64,000 nt of DNA, from assembly GCF_047302465.1 (NCBI RefSeq), contig NZ_CP178621.1, forward strand, positions 2,666,001-2,730,000, written 5' to 3'. Below, piece by piece: positions 51,451 through 60,777 of the stretch (within the stretch, counting starts at the first letter, position 1; each line of letters opens with the position of its first letter). The translations under genes and the position numbers were made by a program. A model generated the notes under the pieces. The model was not told the origin of the DNA and ran no database searches. It saw only the letters and a program-made list of their open reading frames with translations. This DNA comes from JACMRP01 sp047302465. Its GTDB lineage: Bacteria; Bdellovibrionota; Bdellovibrionia; Bdellovibrionales; Bdellovibrionaceae.

Positions 51451-53019
51451 CTATACATCCACCGCAGGGAAGATCAGCGTGAAGCTTGTCCCCACTCCCT
51501 GCGTACTCTCGACAAAGATCTGTGCTCCGTGTCCTTCGAGAATTTTGTGAGTCACAGCCAGACCAAGGCCTGTACCTTTGCTCTTTGTCGTATGGAAAGG
51601 CTCAAACATTCTACGGCGAGTGGATTCACTCATCCCACAGCCAGAGTCTTTCATTGTTACTTTCCAGGCCTTTGTTTCATACTTCACAGATACTTCAAAG
51701 CTTGCGCTTGGAACGCCGTCCATCGCCTGATACGCATTGATTACGATATTTAAAAACGCTTGCTTCAGCTTATCACGACGACCCAGAACAACTGCTTTTT
51801 CTGGAATATCTACCTTCGTGACAACATCCTGACGAACTTTCAAATTCGTCTTCATACCATCCATTACTTCACGCACAAGACTTGTCAAATCTACTGGGTC
51901 TGTTGGCGGAGCTTCAGGACGAGAGTAATCCAAGAACTCCGTGATAAGGCCGTTTAAGCGGTCAATCTCGCGTAAGATGATTCTCATAAGCTTACGATCA
52001 TCATCGTTGTTCGTAGTTTGACTTAAAAGCTCGACACTTCCACTGATACCAGCCAGCGGATTACGAATCTCGTGGGCAATACCCGCAGCAAGTCCACCGA
52101 TTGCAGCCATTTTCTCGTTCTGGCGAACCGAGTACTCCATTTGACGAAGACGAGTTAGATCTTCAATCTGAGCGATATACATCTCGCCCTCAAGCACAGG
52201 GCTGAAAACAGAGCTAACACTCACTTGCAGAACTTTCGTTTCTTCGCCGTTTTTCCAAAAAATGTCTTTTTTGTCAGCGTTTCTAGCAAGCTCTGGTAGC
52301 ACATCAGAGATATTGGCATCTTTCAAAGTACGTCCGCCAAAAATACTTTGCGCCGAAATATTATCCTGAAGGATCACACCTTCTTGATTAAAAGTTAGAA
52401 GTCCCGAAGGCATGTGACCGACAATGGCTTTGTTGAGCTCTTGAATTTCACGAAGTGTAAGCCCTGTTTTCGTGAGTTCAACACCCATGAATTGCAATTG
52501 CTCACTTAAGTACCCAGACAATCCTGCGACCGAGAAGAAGGCTATGTTATTCAAGGCAAGAAGGAAGACGTAGTTCATCGCCTTCATTTCAGGCCCAAAG
52601 AAACTCGCCATCGTAAAGAAGATGCTGCTAAAAAGCGCAATCGCCAAAGCACCACGAGATTGGAATACCAAACCCGCTAAAAGAATATTCACCAAATGCA
52701 AAAATAGGAACAGAGATTGATTCAACCCACTGTAAGTAATCAAGAAAGATAAAAATAAAGAATCCAGTACAAAGCTAGCAAAGTATAGCCAGCGTTTTTC
52801 TGAAAGCTTGTCCATGAAGTGCACATAAAGCACATGCAACGACAAAGCAGCACAGATAACAACATAGAAAGGTCCCACTAAGGACCAATTGATGAAGCTT
52901 TTTTGCAGCAAGAACGAAACTTGGCTAACCAATAAGATCAATAGATAAAGACTGATCCGGGAAAACCCGACGATCAGTCTTTGAGTATAGTTCTTATAGT
53001 TTGTAGCCGTTGCGATCAT
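51451..53019 (-). CDS. pilS: PilS-type sensor histidine kinase
   Basis: 522 residues. Six hydrophobic segments lie in the first 175 residues, followed by a PAS domain (about 190-290), HisKA with His316 (AAGIAHEIRNPLAG) and HATPase (DSGCGMSESTRRRMFEPFHTTKS...GTGLGLAVTHKIL). The membrane layout without a large periplasmic domain matches PilS, which senses pilin in the inner membrane. The gene starts 6 bases after pilC stops, which ties sensor and machine together. Confidence 0.9.
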   Translation of the reverse strand: MIATATNYKNYTQRLIVGFSRISLYLLILLVSQVSFLLQKSFINWSLVGPFYVVICAALSLHVLYVHFMDKLSEKRWLYFASFVLDSLFLSFLITYSGLNQSLFLFLHLVNILLAGLVFQSRGALAIALFSSIFFTMASFFGPEMKAMNYVFLLALNNIAFFSVAGLSGYLSEQLQFMGVELTKTGLTLREIQELNKAIVGHMPSGLLTFNQEGVILQDNISAQSIFGGRTLKDANISDVLPELARNADKKDIFWKNGEETKVLQVSVSSVFSPVLEGEMYIAQIEDLTRLRQMEYSVRQNEKMAAIGGLAAGIAHEIRNPLAGISGSVELLSQTTNNDDDRKLMRIILREIDRLNGLITEFLDYSRPEAPPTDPVDLTSLVREVMDGMKTNLKVRQDVVTKVDIPEKAVVLGRRDKLKQAFLNIVINAYQAMDGVPSASFEVSVKYETKAWKVTMKDSGCGMSESTRRRMFEPFHTTKSKGTGLGLAVTHKILEGHGAQIFVESTQGVGTSFTLIFPAVDV

Positions 53020-53025
53020 GAAGCT

Positions 53026-54261
53026 TTAGCCTCCTCCAACGATATCACCCATACTGAAGATTGGCAGATACATCGCAATAACGAGGACCGCGATAATACC
53101 ACCCAAGAACACCATCATCAGAGGTTCGATCAAAGACGTCATGGCCTTAACCGCAGTTTCTACTTCATCTTCGTAGAAATCCGCGATTTTTCCCAGCATC
53201 ACGTCCATAGTACCAGACTGTTCACCGATGGCGATCATTTGCACCACCATCTCAGGAATAACTTTTTCTTTAGCAAGCGGCGCCGAGAAACTACGACCCT
53301 GAGTCACGGACTCTTTACTCTTAATCAAGATTCCTTCGATCACACCGTTGCCCGAAGTTCTTGCGGCGATTTCAATCGCGTCGATCAAACCAACCCCTGA
53401 AGACAACAGCGTCGAAAGAGTACGGCTCAAACGAGCAATCGCTGACTTCAAAGCCACTTCACCAACAACAGGGATTTTCAAAACATAACGGTCAAAGTTC
53501 GCTTTGCCCTCTGGCGTATCCAAGTAATACATAATTCCGTATGGAATCGCAAAAGCACCACCGATAAAGAGATACCATTTCTGAACTAATAAATTACTCA
53601 GAGCCACAACCGCTTGGGTCAAAGCTGGCGGTGCTTTTCCGGCAGAGCTATAAAACTCATTGAACTTCGGAATGATGAACACCAAGATACCGGCGATAAC
53701 GACCCCGGCAACAACCAAGATCACAGCTGGATATACCATCGCACCTTTTACTTGGCCTTTAATCTTTTCGGATTTCTCCATGTAGATCGCCAAACGATTC
53801 AGAATCGAGTCCAAGATACCGGCCTCTTCACCCGCTTGGATCATATTCACGTAAAGGCGGTCAAAAACTCCCACCGTTCCGGCCATAGAATCTGCTAAGC
53901 GCTTCCCGTTCTCGATAGAACTTTTTACTTTTGCAGCAGCATCACGTAAAAGACCCGGGCGCAAACCTTCAGATAGAATTTTCAACGCATCCACAACCGG
54001 AATACCGGCATTGATCAACGTCGCAAACTGACGAGTAAAAATCTGTAAGTCTTTGGTTTTTACTTTCGGAGCAAACAAACCACCGCCAGTAGGTCTTTTA
54101 ACCCCAGCGCGGACACCGCCACGACCTGCCGCTGCTAGACGTAGTGGAATCAGTTGCTGTGCTCTGAGACGCACACGTGCTTCGTTCTCATTAGCAGCTT
54201 CAAGTTCTCCTTGAAGAGTTTGTCCTGCCATATTTTTAGCTGTGTATGCAAAACGTGCCAT
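53026..54261 (-). CDS. pilC: Type IV pilus inner-membrane platform protein
   Basis: 411 residues, the usual length for PilC. Two T2SS-F domains are seen (IFTRQFATLINAGIPVVDALKIL and LSRTLSTLLSSGVGLIDAIEI), with GERSG-type segments (AGEEAGILDSILNRLA, IGEQSGTMDVMLGKIA) and three membrane helices. It is the platform that the pilus ATPases turn against. The start is 1 base after the stop of the pilT-like gene. Confidence 0.95.
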   Translation of the reverse strand: MARFAYTAKNMAGQTLQGELEAANENEARVRLRAQQLIPLRLAAAGRGGVRAGVKRPTGGGLFAPKVKTKDLQIFTRQFATLINAGIPVVDALKILSEGLRPGLLRDAAAKVKSSIENGKRLADSMAGTVGVFDRLYVNMIQAGEEAGILDSILNRLAIYMEKSEKIKGQVKGAMVYPAVILVVAGVVIAGILVFIIPKFNEFYSSAGKAPPALTQAVVALSNLLVQKWYLFIGGAFAIPYGIMYYLDTPEGKANFDRYVLKIPVVGEVALKSAIARLSRTLSTLLSSGVGLIDAIEIAARTSGNGVIEGILIKSKESVTQGRSFSAPLAKEKVIPEMVVQMIAIGEQSGTMDVMLGKIADFYEDEVETAVKAMTSLIEPLMMVFLGGIIAVLVIAMYLPIFSMGDIVGGG

Positions 54262-54262
54262 A

Positions 54263-55312
54263 CTAGATGCCTACCTTCTTAAGAAGTTGGTCAAGACCAT
54301 CCGGATCGTGTGTCACTAAAAAGGCCTGCTTGATATCGATACGACGGCGAATTAAAAGTTGCAGTAAGGACTGATTCAAAGCAAGAACTCCGCTAGTCTC
54401 TTGCTGGGCATTCAACAAGCCTTCAACTGAAGACAGCTGCCCTTGCCCGATTCCAGATTTCACTTGTGGCGTATTCAAAAGCATTTCAAAACCCAAAATC
54501 GTATCGTCAGACAAAGATGCCATCGGATGCTGTGACATTGCGAGTTTCAAATGCTCTGCAAATCTCCATAGAGAGTGCGGATTTGGTTTTGTCGAAATAA
54601 GCTCAAGACATTTATGAAATGCACTCATGAGTGAGTTCGAAGCAATCGTCATCAAAACCATTTTGCCTTCATCGCAAAGATCCATAGCTTGCGCCAAAGA
54701 TTTTGCAGTGACGGTTTCATGCAAAACAACAACATCCGCGCCCGAGAACAATCCATTTTCACCGGCATCGTCAACTGCGGCACTTTGATAGACAAAACTT
54801 GCCTTGTCTTCAGGAATACCAGGGAACGCTTGTCGCGAATAAACCGCGCCATGAAATGCATGATCTTTATTTAAACGAAATAGCGTCTGCGCTAAAGTAT
54901 TTGTCTTATAGGGATGAACGGGACCTGCCAACAAGATCAAACCCTGACGGCGGCTGACAGTTTCCAAAAATACATTTGGCAAACTCAACTCAGTCTCGAA
55001 AACATTCAAAGGTTCAAAACAGAAATGCGCTTTAAAGCAATCATGGCTTTGGAAAATACTGTAAGAAGTACGAAAGCCGTCTGACATTTGAGCACAGCCT
55101 TCAAGACTGCCTTCGCGCTCTAGACGCTGCATTTGGTCCGATTTTAGCAAAGCTTTTAAAACTTGGTTCCACTCACTGAGCAGAACTGGAGAATCACCAA
55201 GACTTACCCAGCTTTTTTGTATGCGGCATTTAGCTTCACTTCCCAAGACTAATAAAAGCTCTTGAGATCTGCGCTTTCTAGCCTCAGCAAAGTAGTTGGT
55301 GGTTGCGTTCAT
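54263..55312 (-). CDS. Degenerate PilT-like protein (pseudo-ATPase)
   Basis: 349 residues, the length of PilT, and placed where pilT is expected. The secretion-ATPase fold is traceable: RRQGLILLAGPVHPYKTNTL aligns with the PilT Walker A stretch, and GADVVVLHETVTAKSLAQAM with its Walker B. The P-loop has lost its glycines (GPVHPYKTNT instead of GPTGSGKST), the GEMRD box reads HETVT, and the His box reads TIASNS. The N-terminal third is unlike PilT. It can hardly hydrolyse ATP; a structural or regulatory subunit is more likely. It starts in the pilB stop (TAATG) and is thus coupled to it. Confidence 0.78.
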   Translation of the reverse strand: MNATTNYFAEARKRRSQELLLVLGSEAKCRIQKSWVSLGDSPVLLSEWNQVLKALLKSDQMQRLEREGSLEGCAQMSDGFRTSYSIFQSHDCFKAHFCFEPLNVFETELSLPNVFLETVSRRQGLILLAGPVHPYKTNTLAQTLFRLNKDHAFHGAVYSRQAFPGIPEDKASFVYQSAAVDDAGENGLFSGADVVVLHETVTAKSLAQAMDLCDEGKMVLMTIASNSLMSAFHKCLELISTKPNPHSLWRFAEHLKLAMSQHPMASLSDDTILGFEMLLNTPQVKSGIGQGQLSSVEGLLNAQQETSGVLALNQSLLQLLIRRRIDIKQAFLVTHDPDGLDQLLKKVGI

Positions 55313-57027
55313 TAGATGTCCTTCACGGATGAATTTAAGACTTCTTCAATCGTGGTCACACCACGTTTAAGTTTTAACAAAGCACTTCGGCGAAGTGTAC
55401 GCATACCTTGCTCACGAGCAATGAAACGCAATTGCCCTGCAGAGGCGCCTTTCAAGATGGCGTCTTTGATTTTTTCACTCATCGACATAAGTTCATAAAT
55501 CGCCGCACGGCCTTTGACTCCTGAACCATTGCAAGTCGCGCAGCCGCGGCCTTTAAACAGTTGATATTCAGGAATTTCATCCGGGTGAATGCCAAGATTC
55601 ACCAATGTTTGAGGAGGAACCTCAATCGGAGCTTTACAGTTTTCACAAATCTTACCGACTAGACGCTGAGCTACGATCAAGTTCACAGTCGCCGTAATAA
55701 TATACGGAGCCATGCCCATCTCAGTCAGACGCACGATCGTTGCTGGCGCATCATTCGTATGCAGGGTACTTACGACCAAGTGACCTGTAGAGGCCGCTTT
55801 AAAACCGATCTCTGCAGTTTCGAGATCACGCATCTCCCCCACCATGATGATGTCGGGATCTTGACGAAGGAACGATTTTAGCGCGCTCGAGAAATCCAGC
55901 GGCGGATTCAAATCCGGATTCATTTGAACCTGATTAATCCCTTCTAAGTTGAACTCGACAGGATCTTCGGCAGTACTGATGTTCACGTCAGCCTTATTTA
56001 ATTCCGCAAGGGCAGAATAGATCGTTGTTGTTTTACCAGAACCCGTTGGACCGGTAATCAACACCATGCCCTGAGGCATGTTGATCATATGCTTAAAGAG
56101 TTTTAAGTCGTCCTCCTCAAAACCCAGCTTCGTCATATCCAATTGCAAATTCGATTTATCCAAAAGACGAAGAACGACCTTCTCTCCAAACAAAGTTGGC
56201 AGAACGCTTACGCGGAAGTCCATCTCTTTACCCTTATTGGTACGAATTTTCAAACGACCGTCTTGAGGACGGCGTTTTTCAGCGATATCGAGCTTCGACA
56301 TAATTTTAATACGCGAAGCAATCGCAGCCGCAGATCCAGAGGGAGGCGCGGTTGCTTCGATCAATCCACCGTCGATACGGAAGCGTACACGATAACGTTT
56401 TTCATAAGGTTCAAAGTGAATATCTGATACACGACGTTTGATCGCATCGGCCAAGATCGCATTTACGAATTTGATAATCGGTGCATCTTCACCACCGCCG
56501 CCTTCGTCGATGATCTCGACATTGGCTCCGCCACCGACACCGAATTCTTCGTCTTGGGTTTCTTGCGACATCGAGTTCAGCGCTTTAGCACTGATCAAGC
56601 CACCATAGTTTTTATCAATGGCAGAAGCAATCGCGACCTCAGTACCAACAACGGCCTGAATACGATGACGAGTGATGAAACGTAAATCTTCTTTTACAAC
56701 GATATTACTAGGGTCTGCAAAAGCGACGACCAAAGTGGTCCCGGCTTTTTGGATGGGGATCAGCGTGTGTTTGTCGCAAATCTCGCGCGGCACTAGACTG
56801 ACGACGCTCGCATCAATTTCGAAAGTATTTACTTCGACGCCAGGTACCTGATAGTACTTTTCAAGAGCACGAAGTATTTGATTATCTTTCAGAAAACCTA
56901 AGCCAATGATAATTTGACTCAGGCGCGCACCGCCGGATTTCTTTTGCTCTTCAAGAGCTTGATTCAACTGATCTGGACGTAACAGACCTTGTTTAACAAG
57001 GATCTCACCAATTTTGAGTACAGACAT
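55312..57027 (-). CDS. pilB: Type IV pilus extension ATPase
   Basis: 571 residues. N-terminal T2SSE-N/MshEN domain (1-150), then a Gly-rich linker. The ATPase part has Walker A GPTGSGKTT (326-334), Asp-box strands, Walker B with MVGEMRD (Glu398) and the His box TLHTNDA. The zinc-binding tetracysteine set is Cys461, Cys464, Cys496 and Cys499. It powers pilus extension on PilC. It is the first pil gene in the run, 35 bases after the AroE-like gene. Confidence 0.95.
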   Translation of the reverse strand: MSVLKIGEILVKQGLLRPDQLNQALEEQKKSGGARLSQIIIGLGFLKDNQILRALEKYYQVPGVEVNTFEIDASVVSLVPREICDKHTLIPIQKAGTTLVVAFADPSNIVVKEDLRFITRHRIQAVVGTEVAIASAIDKNYGGLISAKALNSMSQETQDEEFGVGGGANVEIIDEGGGGEDAPIIKFVNAILADAIKRRVSDIHFEPYEKRYRVRFRIDGGLIEATAPPSGSAAAIASRIKIMSKLDIAEKRRPQDGRLKIRTNKGKEMDFRVSVLPTLFGEKVVLRLLDKSNLQLDMTKLGFEEDDLKLFKHMINMPQGMVLITGPTGSGKTTTIYSALAELNKADVNISTAEDPVEFNLEGINQVQMNPDLNPPLDFSSALKSFLRQDPDIIMVGEMRDLETAEIGFKAASTGHLVVSTLHTNDAPATIVRLTEMGMAPYIITATVNLIVAQRLVGKICENCKAPIEVPPQTLVNLGIHPDEIPEYQLFKGRGCATCNGSGVKGRAAIYELMSMSEKIKDAILKGASAGQLRFIAREQGMRTLRRSALLKLKRGVTTIEEVLNSSVKDI

Positions 57028-57062
57028 GAGAATAGTCTATAGCTTGGTGACGTTTTTTGTAA

Positions 57063-57926
57063 CTAGACGGAAGAAGGGTTTTTTAGGGAAGGTAAAATGT
57101 CACTGAAGCTCTCAAAGTAGTCTTCATAAGTGATATATTGCTGTGGGAAGAGTTTCTTCAACATGTCGACATCCAACTGAGCCTGGACTGCCAGTCCAGA
57201 CAAGGTTTTTAAGTCCGCGCGCTGTGCCTCTTCCAAAAGTTGGTTATGAGCAGAGCACTCGGAGATATCCACAACCACTCCGCCGGTTTTCATAAAATTA
57301 AAATAGGACAAATCCCCCAGAACAGTACCATTGTCCTGCATGTTAATCGTATTGAGCATCAACGAGCCCGGTTTTTCCTGCACAGTCAACGTATCAGCAG
57401 GAACGGCCTCGATACTAACACCCAACAAATAACGACGTAGGAGGGCCACTTCTTTTTGAAGTTTCTCTTCATCCACATCAACGATGCTGACCCGGGAATA
57501 GCCTAAACTCACCATTGCTGCGACCGCTGCACGCCCTAAATGACTAGCACCAATGACATAAGAATGAAGACTAATATCCAGGTCTCTGAAGCGACTTACA
57601 ATCAAAGTACGAAGGCTGTCATACACAAACAAACGCGGCCACCACTGCCCGTTATCATAAACCAAAGAGTCCGCTACTTGTAACCAACGTGCATGAGTTG
57701 GCAACTGCGGAAAATGCTCTAGCACGATTGCAGATTGTTCTGGCGGAACTCGCAACAACAAAGCACCCTCTTGCACATAAGGAAGCCACGTCGGAAGTTC
57801 TTGAAAATTACGTTCCTTCAGAGCTACGCACTCTGCTTGCCAATTACGACTTTGAAAATAATGATTCAGGTGCTGCCCTGAAAAACTTAATTGATCGGTC
57901 ACTTCCAGGATCTTACCTGTTACCAT
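57063..57926 (-). CDS. AroE/shikimate dehydrogenase-like Rossmann protein
   Basis: 287 residues from the ATG with AAGGAT 7 bases ahead. The C-terminal half has a nucleotide-binding turn (VIGASHLGRAAVAAMVSLGY), VSIVDVDEEKLQKE and a terminal VVVDISECSAH...LSGLAVQAQLDVDMLKKLF stretch as in AroE/YdiB C-domains. The N-terminal catalytic half is not recognisably AroE (no shikimate-binding Lys/Asp pattern seen), so the enzyme activity is uncertain. It overlaps ribF by 14 bases and precedes pilB. Confidence 0.65.
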   Translation of the reverse strand: MVTGKILEVTDQLSFSGQHLNHYFQSRNWQAECVALKERNFQELPTWLPYVQEGALLLRVPPEQSAIVLEHFPQLPTHARWLQVADSLVYDNGQWWPRLFVYDSLRTLIVSRFRDLDISLHSYVIGASHLGRAAVAAMVSLGYSRVSIVDVDEEKLQKEVALLRRYLLGVSIEAVPADTLTVQEKPGSLMLNTINMQDNGTVLGDLSYFNFMKTGGVVVDISECSAHNQLLEEAQRADLKTLSGLAVQAQLDVDMLKKLFPQQYITYEDYFESFSDILPSLKNPSSV

Positions 57927-58851
57927 GGAAGTATCCTTTTGCCTGCTGAATGTCGGCATGAATTTGCGTCAGCAGTTCTTTAACGCCCGAGAATTTTTTC
58001 TCGTCACGAAGATACTCAAGCAAGTCCACTTGGATCTCTTGCCCATAAATATCTTCATCAAAATCAAAAATATGAGTTTCAGTTTTAATCGGCGGATTGG
58101 TTTCTCCGTGGAAGGTCGGATTAAAACCAATATTCGTAATAGATTGATACGTTCTATTTCTGAGGTGAGTCTGCGTGATGTACACTCCCCGGCGCACCAG
58201 AAAGTCCACTGTCGGAGTCATGTTCGCCGTCGGCACACCAATCGTACGCCCGCGCGCGTCCCCGTGATGAACGATACCTCGCAAATAATAATTTCTTCCC
58301 AAAAAGGAATAAACTTTTTTAAGGTCGCCCAGTTTAAGTTCATCACGAATTTTCGAAGAAGAGACAATCAGCCCGCCTTCTTCTTGCGCCGGCACAACAA
58401 CAAGCTTAATGCCTTTTTCCTTACAAACTTTTTCAAGATAGGAAATGTCGCCCTGACGATTCGAGCCGAAAGAAAAATCATACCCCACAACCAGCGCCTT
58501 CGCCTTCAACTTATCAATGAGATAAAATTGCACAAAGTCCGATGCTGAAAGTTTGGCAAAGTTCTGGGTAAACTCTTGTTCCACCATGTGGGTGATACCC
58601 AAGCGATCCAGCTGATCTCGTTGGTCACGAAGATCAAAAAGGCGTTGGATTTTGCGCTCGGGATACAATACAGAGACTGGATGCGGGTAAAAAGTAAAGA
58701 CCACGATTGGCAGCCCCAGGCCTTTGCCCTCTTGGACCGCCTGTCGTAATAGCTTTTGATGGCCTAAATGGACCCCATCGAAGTTCCCAATGCTGACAAC
58801 AGAGGCGCTCCAGTCCTGGGGAAGCTCCTCAACACCCTGAAATATCTGCAT
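57913..58851 (-). CDS. ribF: Bifunctional riboflavin kinase / FAD synthetase
   Basis: 312 residues. The N-terminal FAD synthetase domain has GNFDGVHLGHQ with the HxGH motif (His28, His31) and SSSKIRDEL. The C-terminal riboflavin kinase has GDARGRTIGVPTANM with the conserved Pro-Thr-Ala-Asn. It makes FMN and FAD from riboflavin (EC 2.7.1.26 and 2.7.7.2). It is the first gene of the long minus-strand run and is divergent from the CHASE2 kinase by 57 bases. Confidence 0.95.
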   Translation of the reverse strand: MQIFQGVEELPQDWSASVVSIGNFDGVHLGHQKLLRQAVQEGKGLGLPIVVFTFYPHPVSVLYPERKIQRLFDLRDQRDQLDRLGITHMVEQEFTQNFAKLSASDFVQFYLIDKLKAKALVVGYDFSFGSNRQGDISYLEKVCKEKGIKLVVVPAQEEGGLIVSSSKIRDELKLGDLKKVYSFLGRNYYLRGIVHHGDARGRTIGVPTANMTPTVDFLVRRGVYITQTHLRNRTYQSITNIGFNPTFHGETNPPIKTETHIFDFDEDIYGQEIQVDLLEYLRDEKKFSGVKELLTQIHADIQQAKGYFHGNR

Positions 58852-58908
58852 AGAGCCTATCTTACTCCATAAGTTGTTTTAATTCTTGAATTTTTAGCAG
58901 AATTTGCT

Positions 58909-60777
58909 ATGTTGCATCGCGTGAAAGTCACCCACTTTTTTAGTCGATATGAAACTCTTGCGAAGCTTCTGGTCCGTCGTCGTGCCTTTTGGCTTCGCAC
59001 ACTGCTGTGCTGGGTGATCGGAGTCACCGCGCTCTCTAGCGATGAGGGTAAATCTTTTGACCAACGTTTTAATTTGCGTGGCGATCAAAAAGCCTCTTCC
59101 CAAATAGTTCTTATTACCATCAAGCAATCCGATTTTACCTCCGTCTACGAGAAGCGGACGAACTCGATCGCAAACGTCAGCGAATTGACAGACATCACCG
59201 ACAGCTTTTTCTGGAATAAAGAAATCTGGCTGAACATGCTCAGGAAAATTCTGGTGCAAGAACCAAAGTCCGTCGGTGTGACTTTGTACTTTGGTATCAA
59301 CGTCGGTGACGTGCATGTAAATCGCATCGAGGAAAAAACCTTTAAAGATCCGCGCATCATTTGGTCGACAAGCACGAACAACTTTGAACGCCTGTACGAG
59401 CCGCTTTTCACAAACGATGCCCATGACAATATCGCCAGTAATGATCTTCGTCGTGACGAAGATGGCGTGATCCGCCACATCTTTGAACAAAGCGATGTCG
59501 TGCCTCACTTGGTCGAGAAGATTACTCAGAAACGATTTCCTCACTCGCGCACGGGGATCAGTATTAACTACCGCGGTACAAGCCGCGTCTTCACTCAGTA
59601 TAGCCTTGCGGAAGTTCTGAATGATGAAGTTCCTGAAGATGCGTTTAAAAACAAAATTATTTTGATTGGTGCTGAGACCAACTCGGGTCAGCAGTATATG
59701 ACTCCGGTGGGGGCGCTTTCCCGTACCGAAACTTTGGCACACATCACGGATGACCTTTTGGGTAACAAATGGATCCGCACGTTCAGTTTTGGTATTTATG
59801 CTTTGATGTTCCTGGGACTAGCGCTGCTAGCGGTCTTTATCATCATGCAATACCCACAGTCTGTCGCGTTGGTCTTTATGCTGTGGTTGGCTCTTTCAAT
59901 TGCCGCTCTTTCGGCGTGGGTCTTTGATACTTTCTATATTTGGCTTCCGGCTTTCTCTCCGTCGATTTTATTGTTGGCGACGTGGGTGATCTTTATCGGT
60001 TATCAAGCAAACCGTATCGAGCGCATGAACTTCCGTTTGCAACAAGAGCAGAAATATCTGGCGGAACTTGAGCAACTCAAAAACAACTTCGTCAGTCTGA
60101 TCAGCCATGATTTAAAAACACCGATTGCAAAAATTCAGGCAATCGTGGATCGACTGCTGACCCAACACACCAATCCTGAATTGCAAGAGGACTTGAAGTC
60201 CTTACGGGGCAGCGGCGATGAACTGAATCGTTATATCCAATCTATTTTGAAGGTTCTACGTGTCGAGTCGCGTGATTTTAAACTCAACAAAGAAGTCGCC
60301 GACATCAACGAAATTATCGAGGAAGCTATTCAACAGCTTCGTCCTTTGGCTTTCGAAAAGAACATCCGCATTCAAACAGAGCTCGAACCCATGTTCTCGG
60401 TCGAATTCGATACCGTTTTGATTAAAGAGGTTTTGGTCAACCTGATCGAAAATGCGATCAAGTACACTCCTCGAGACGGTCAGATTGCTATTTTTTCGAG
60501 CGAAACAGAGGAATCTATTTTCGTTAAAGTGAAAGACAACGGGGAAGGTATCCGCCCTGAGGATCTTGACACTGTTTGGGGCAAATTCACCCGCGGTAAA
60601 GATCAGGATATGAAAACCAAAGGAACGGGCCTTGGTTTGTATTTGGTGAAGTATTTTATTGAACTACACGGTGGCCGTGTGAATCTCGACAGTAAAGTGG
60701 GCTCAGGAACCACCGTGTCATTTACCCTGCCACTAAGTGATGATACAAGCGAGAGCTTGCAAGAGGTGACGCTATGA
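58909..60777 (+). CDS. CHASE2-domain membrane histidine kinase
   Basis: 622 residues. A transmembrane helix at 27-43 and three near 293-365 enclose a periplasmic CHASE2 domain (50-285, with DITDSFFWNKEIWLNML and NKIILIGAETNSG). Then a coiled coil, HisKA with His400 (LISHDLKTPIAKIQ), and HATPase with VKDNGEG and GTGLGLYLVKYFIE. The ligand is unknown. Its stop overlaps the ATG of the sigma-54 regulator (ATGA), so the two form one sensor/regulator pair. No clear ribosome-binding site precedes the ATG; a GTG four codons on is an alternative. Confidence 0.9.
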   Translation: MLHRVKVTHFFSRYETLAKLLVRRRAFWLRTLLCWVIGVTALSSDEGKSFDQRFNLRGDQKASSQIVLITIKQSDFTSVYEKRTNSIANVSELTDITDSFFWNKEIWLNMLRKILVQEPKSVGVTLYFGINVGDVHVNRIEEKTFKDPRIIWSTSTNNFERLYEPLFTNDAHDNIASNDLRRDEDGVIRHIFEQSDVVPHLVEKITQKRFPHSRTGISINYRGTSRVFTQYSLAEVLNDEVPEDAFKNKIILIGAETNSGQQYMTPVGALSRTETLAHITDDLLGNKWIRTFSFGIYALMFLGLALLAVFIIMQYPQSVALVFMLWLALSIAALSAWVFDTFYIWLPAFSPSILLLATWVIFIGYQANRIERMNFRLQQEQKYLAELEQLKNNFVSLISHDLKTPIAKIQAIVDRLLTQHTNPELQEDLKSLRGSGDELNRYIQSILKVLRVESRDFKLNKEVADINEIIEEAIQQLRPLAFEKNIRIQTELEPMFSVEFDTVLIKEVLVNLIENAIKYTPRDGQIAIFSSETEESIFVKVKDNGEGIRPEDLDTVWGKFTRGKDQDMKTKGTGLGLYLVKYFIELHGGRVNLDSKVGSGTTVSFTLPLSDDTSESLQEVTL

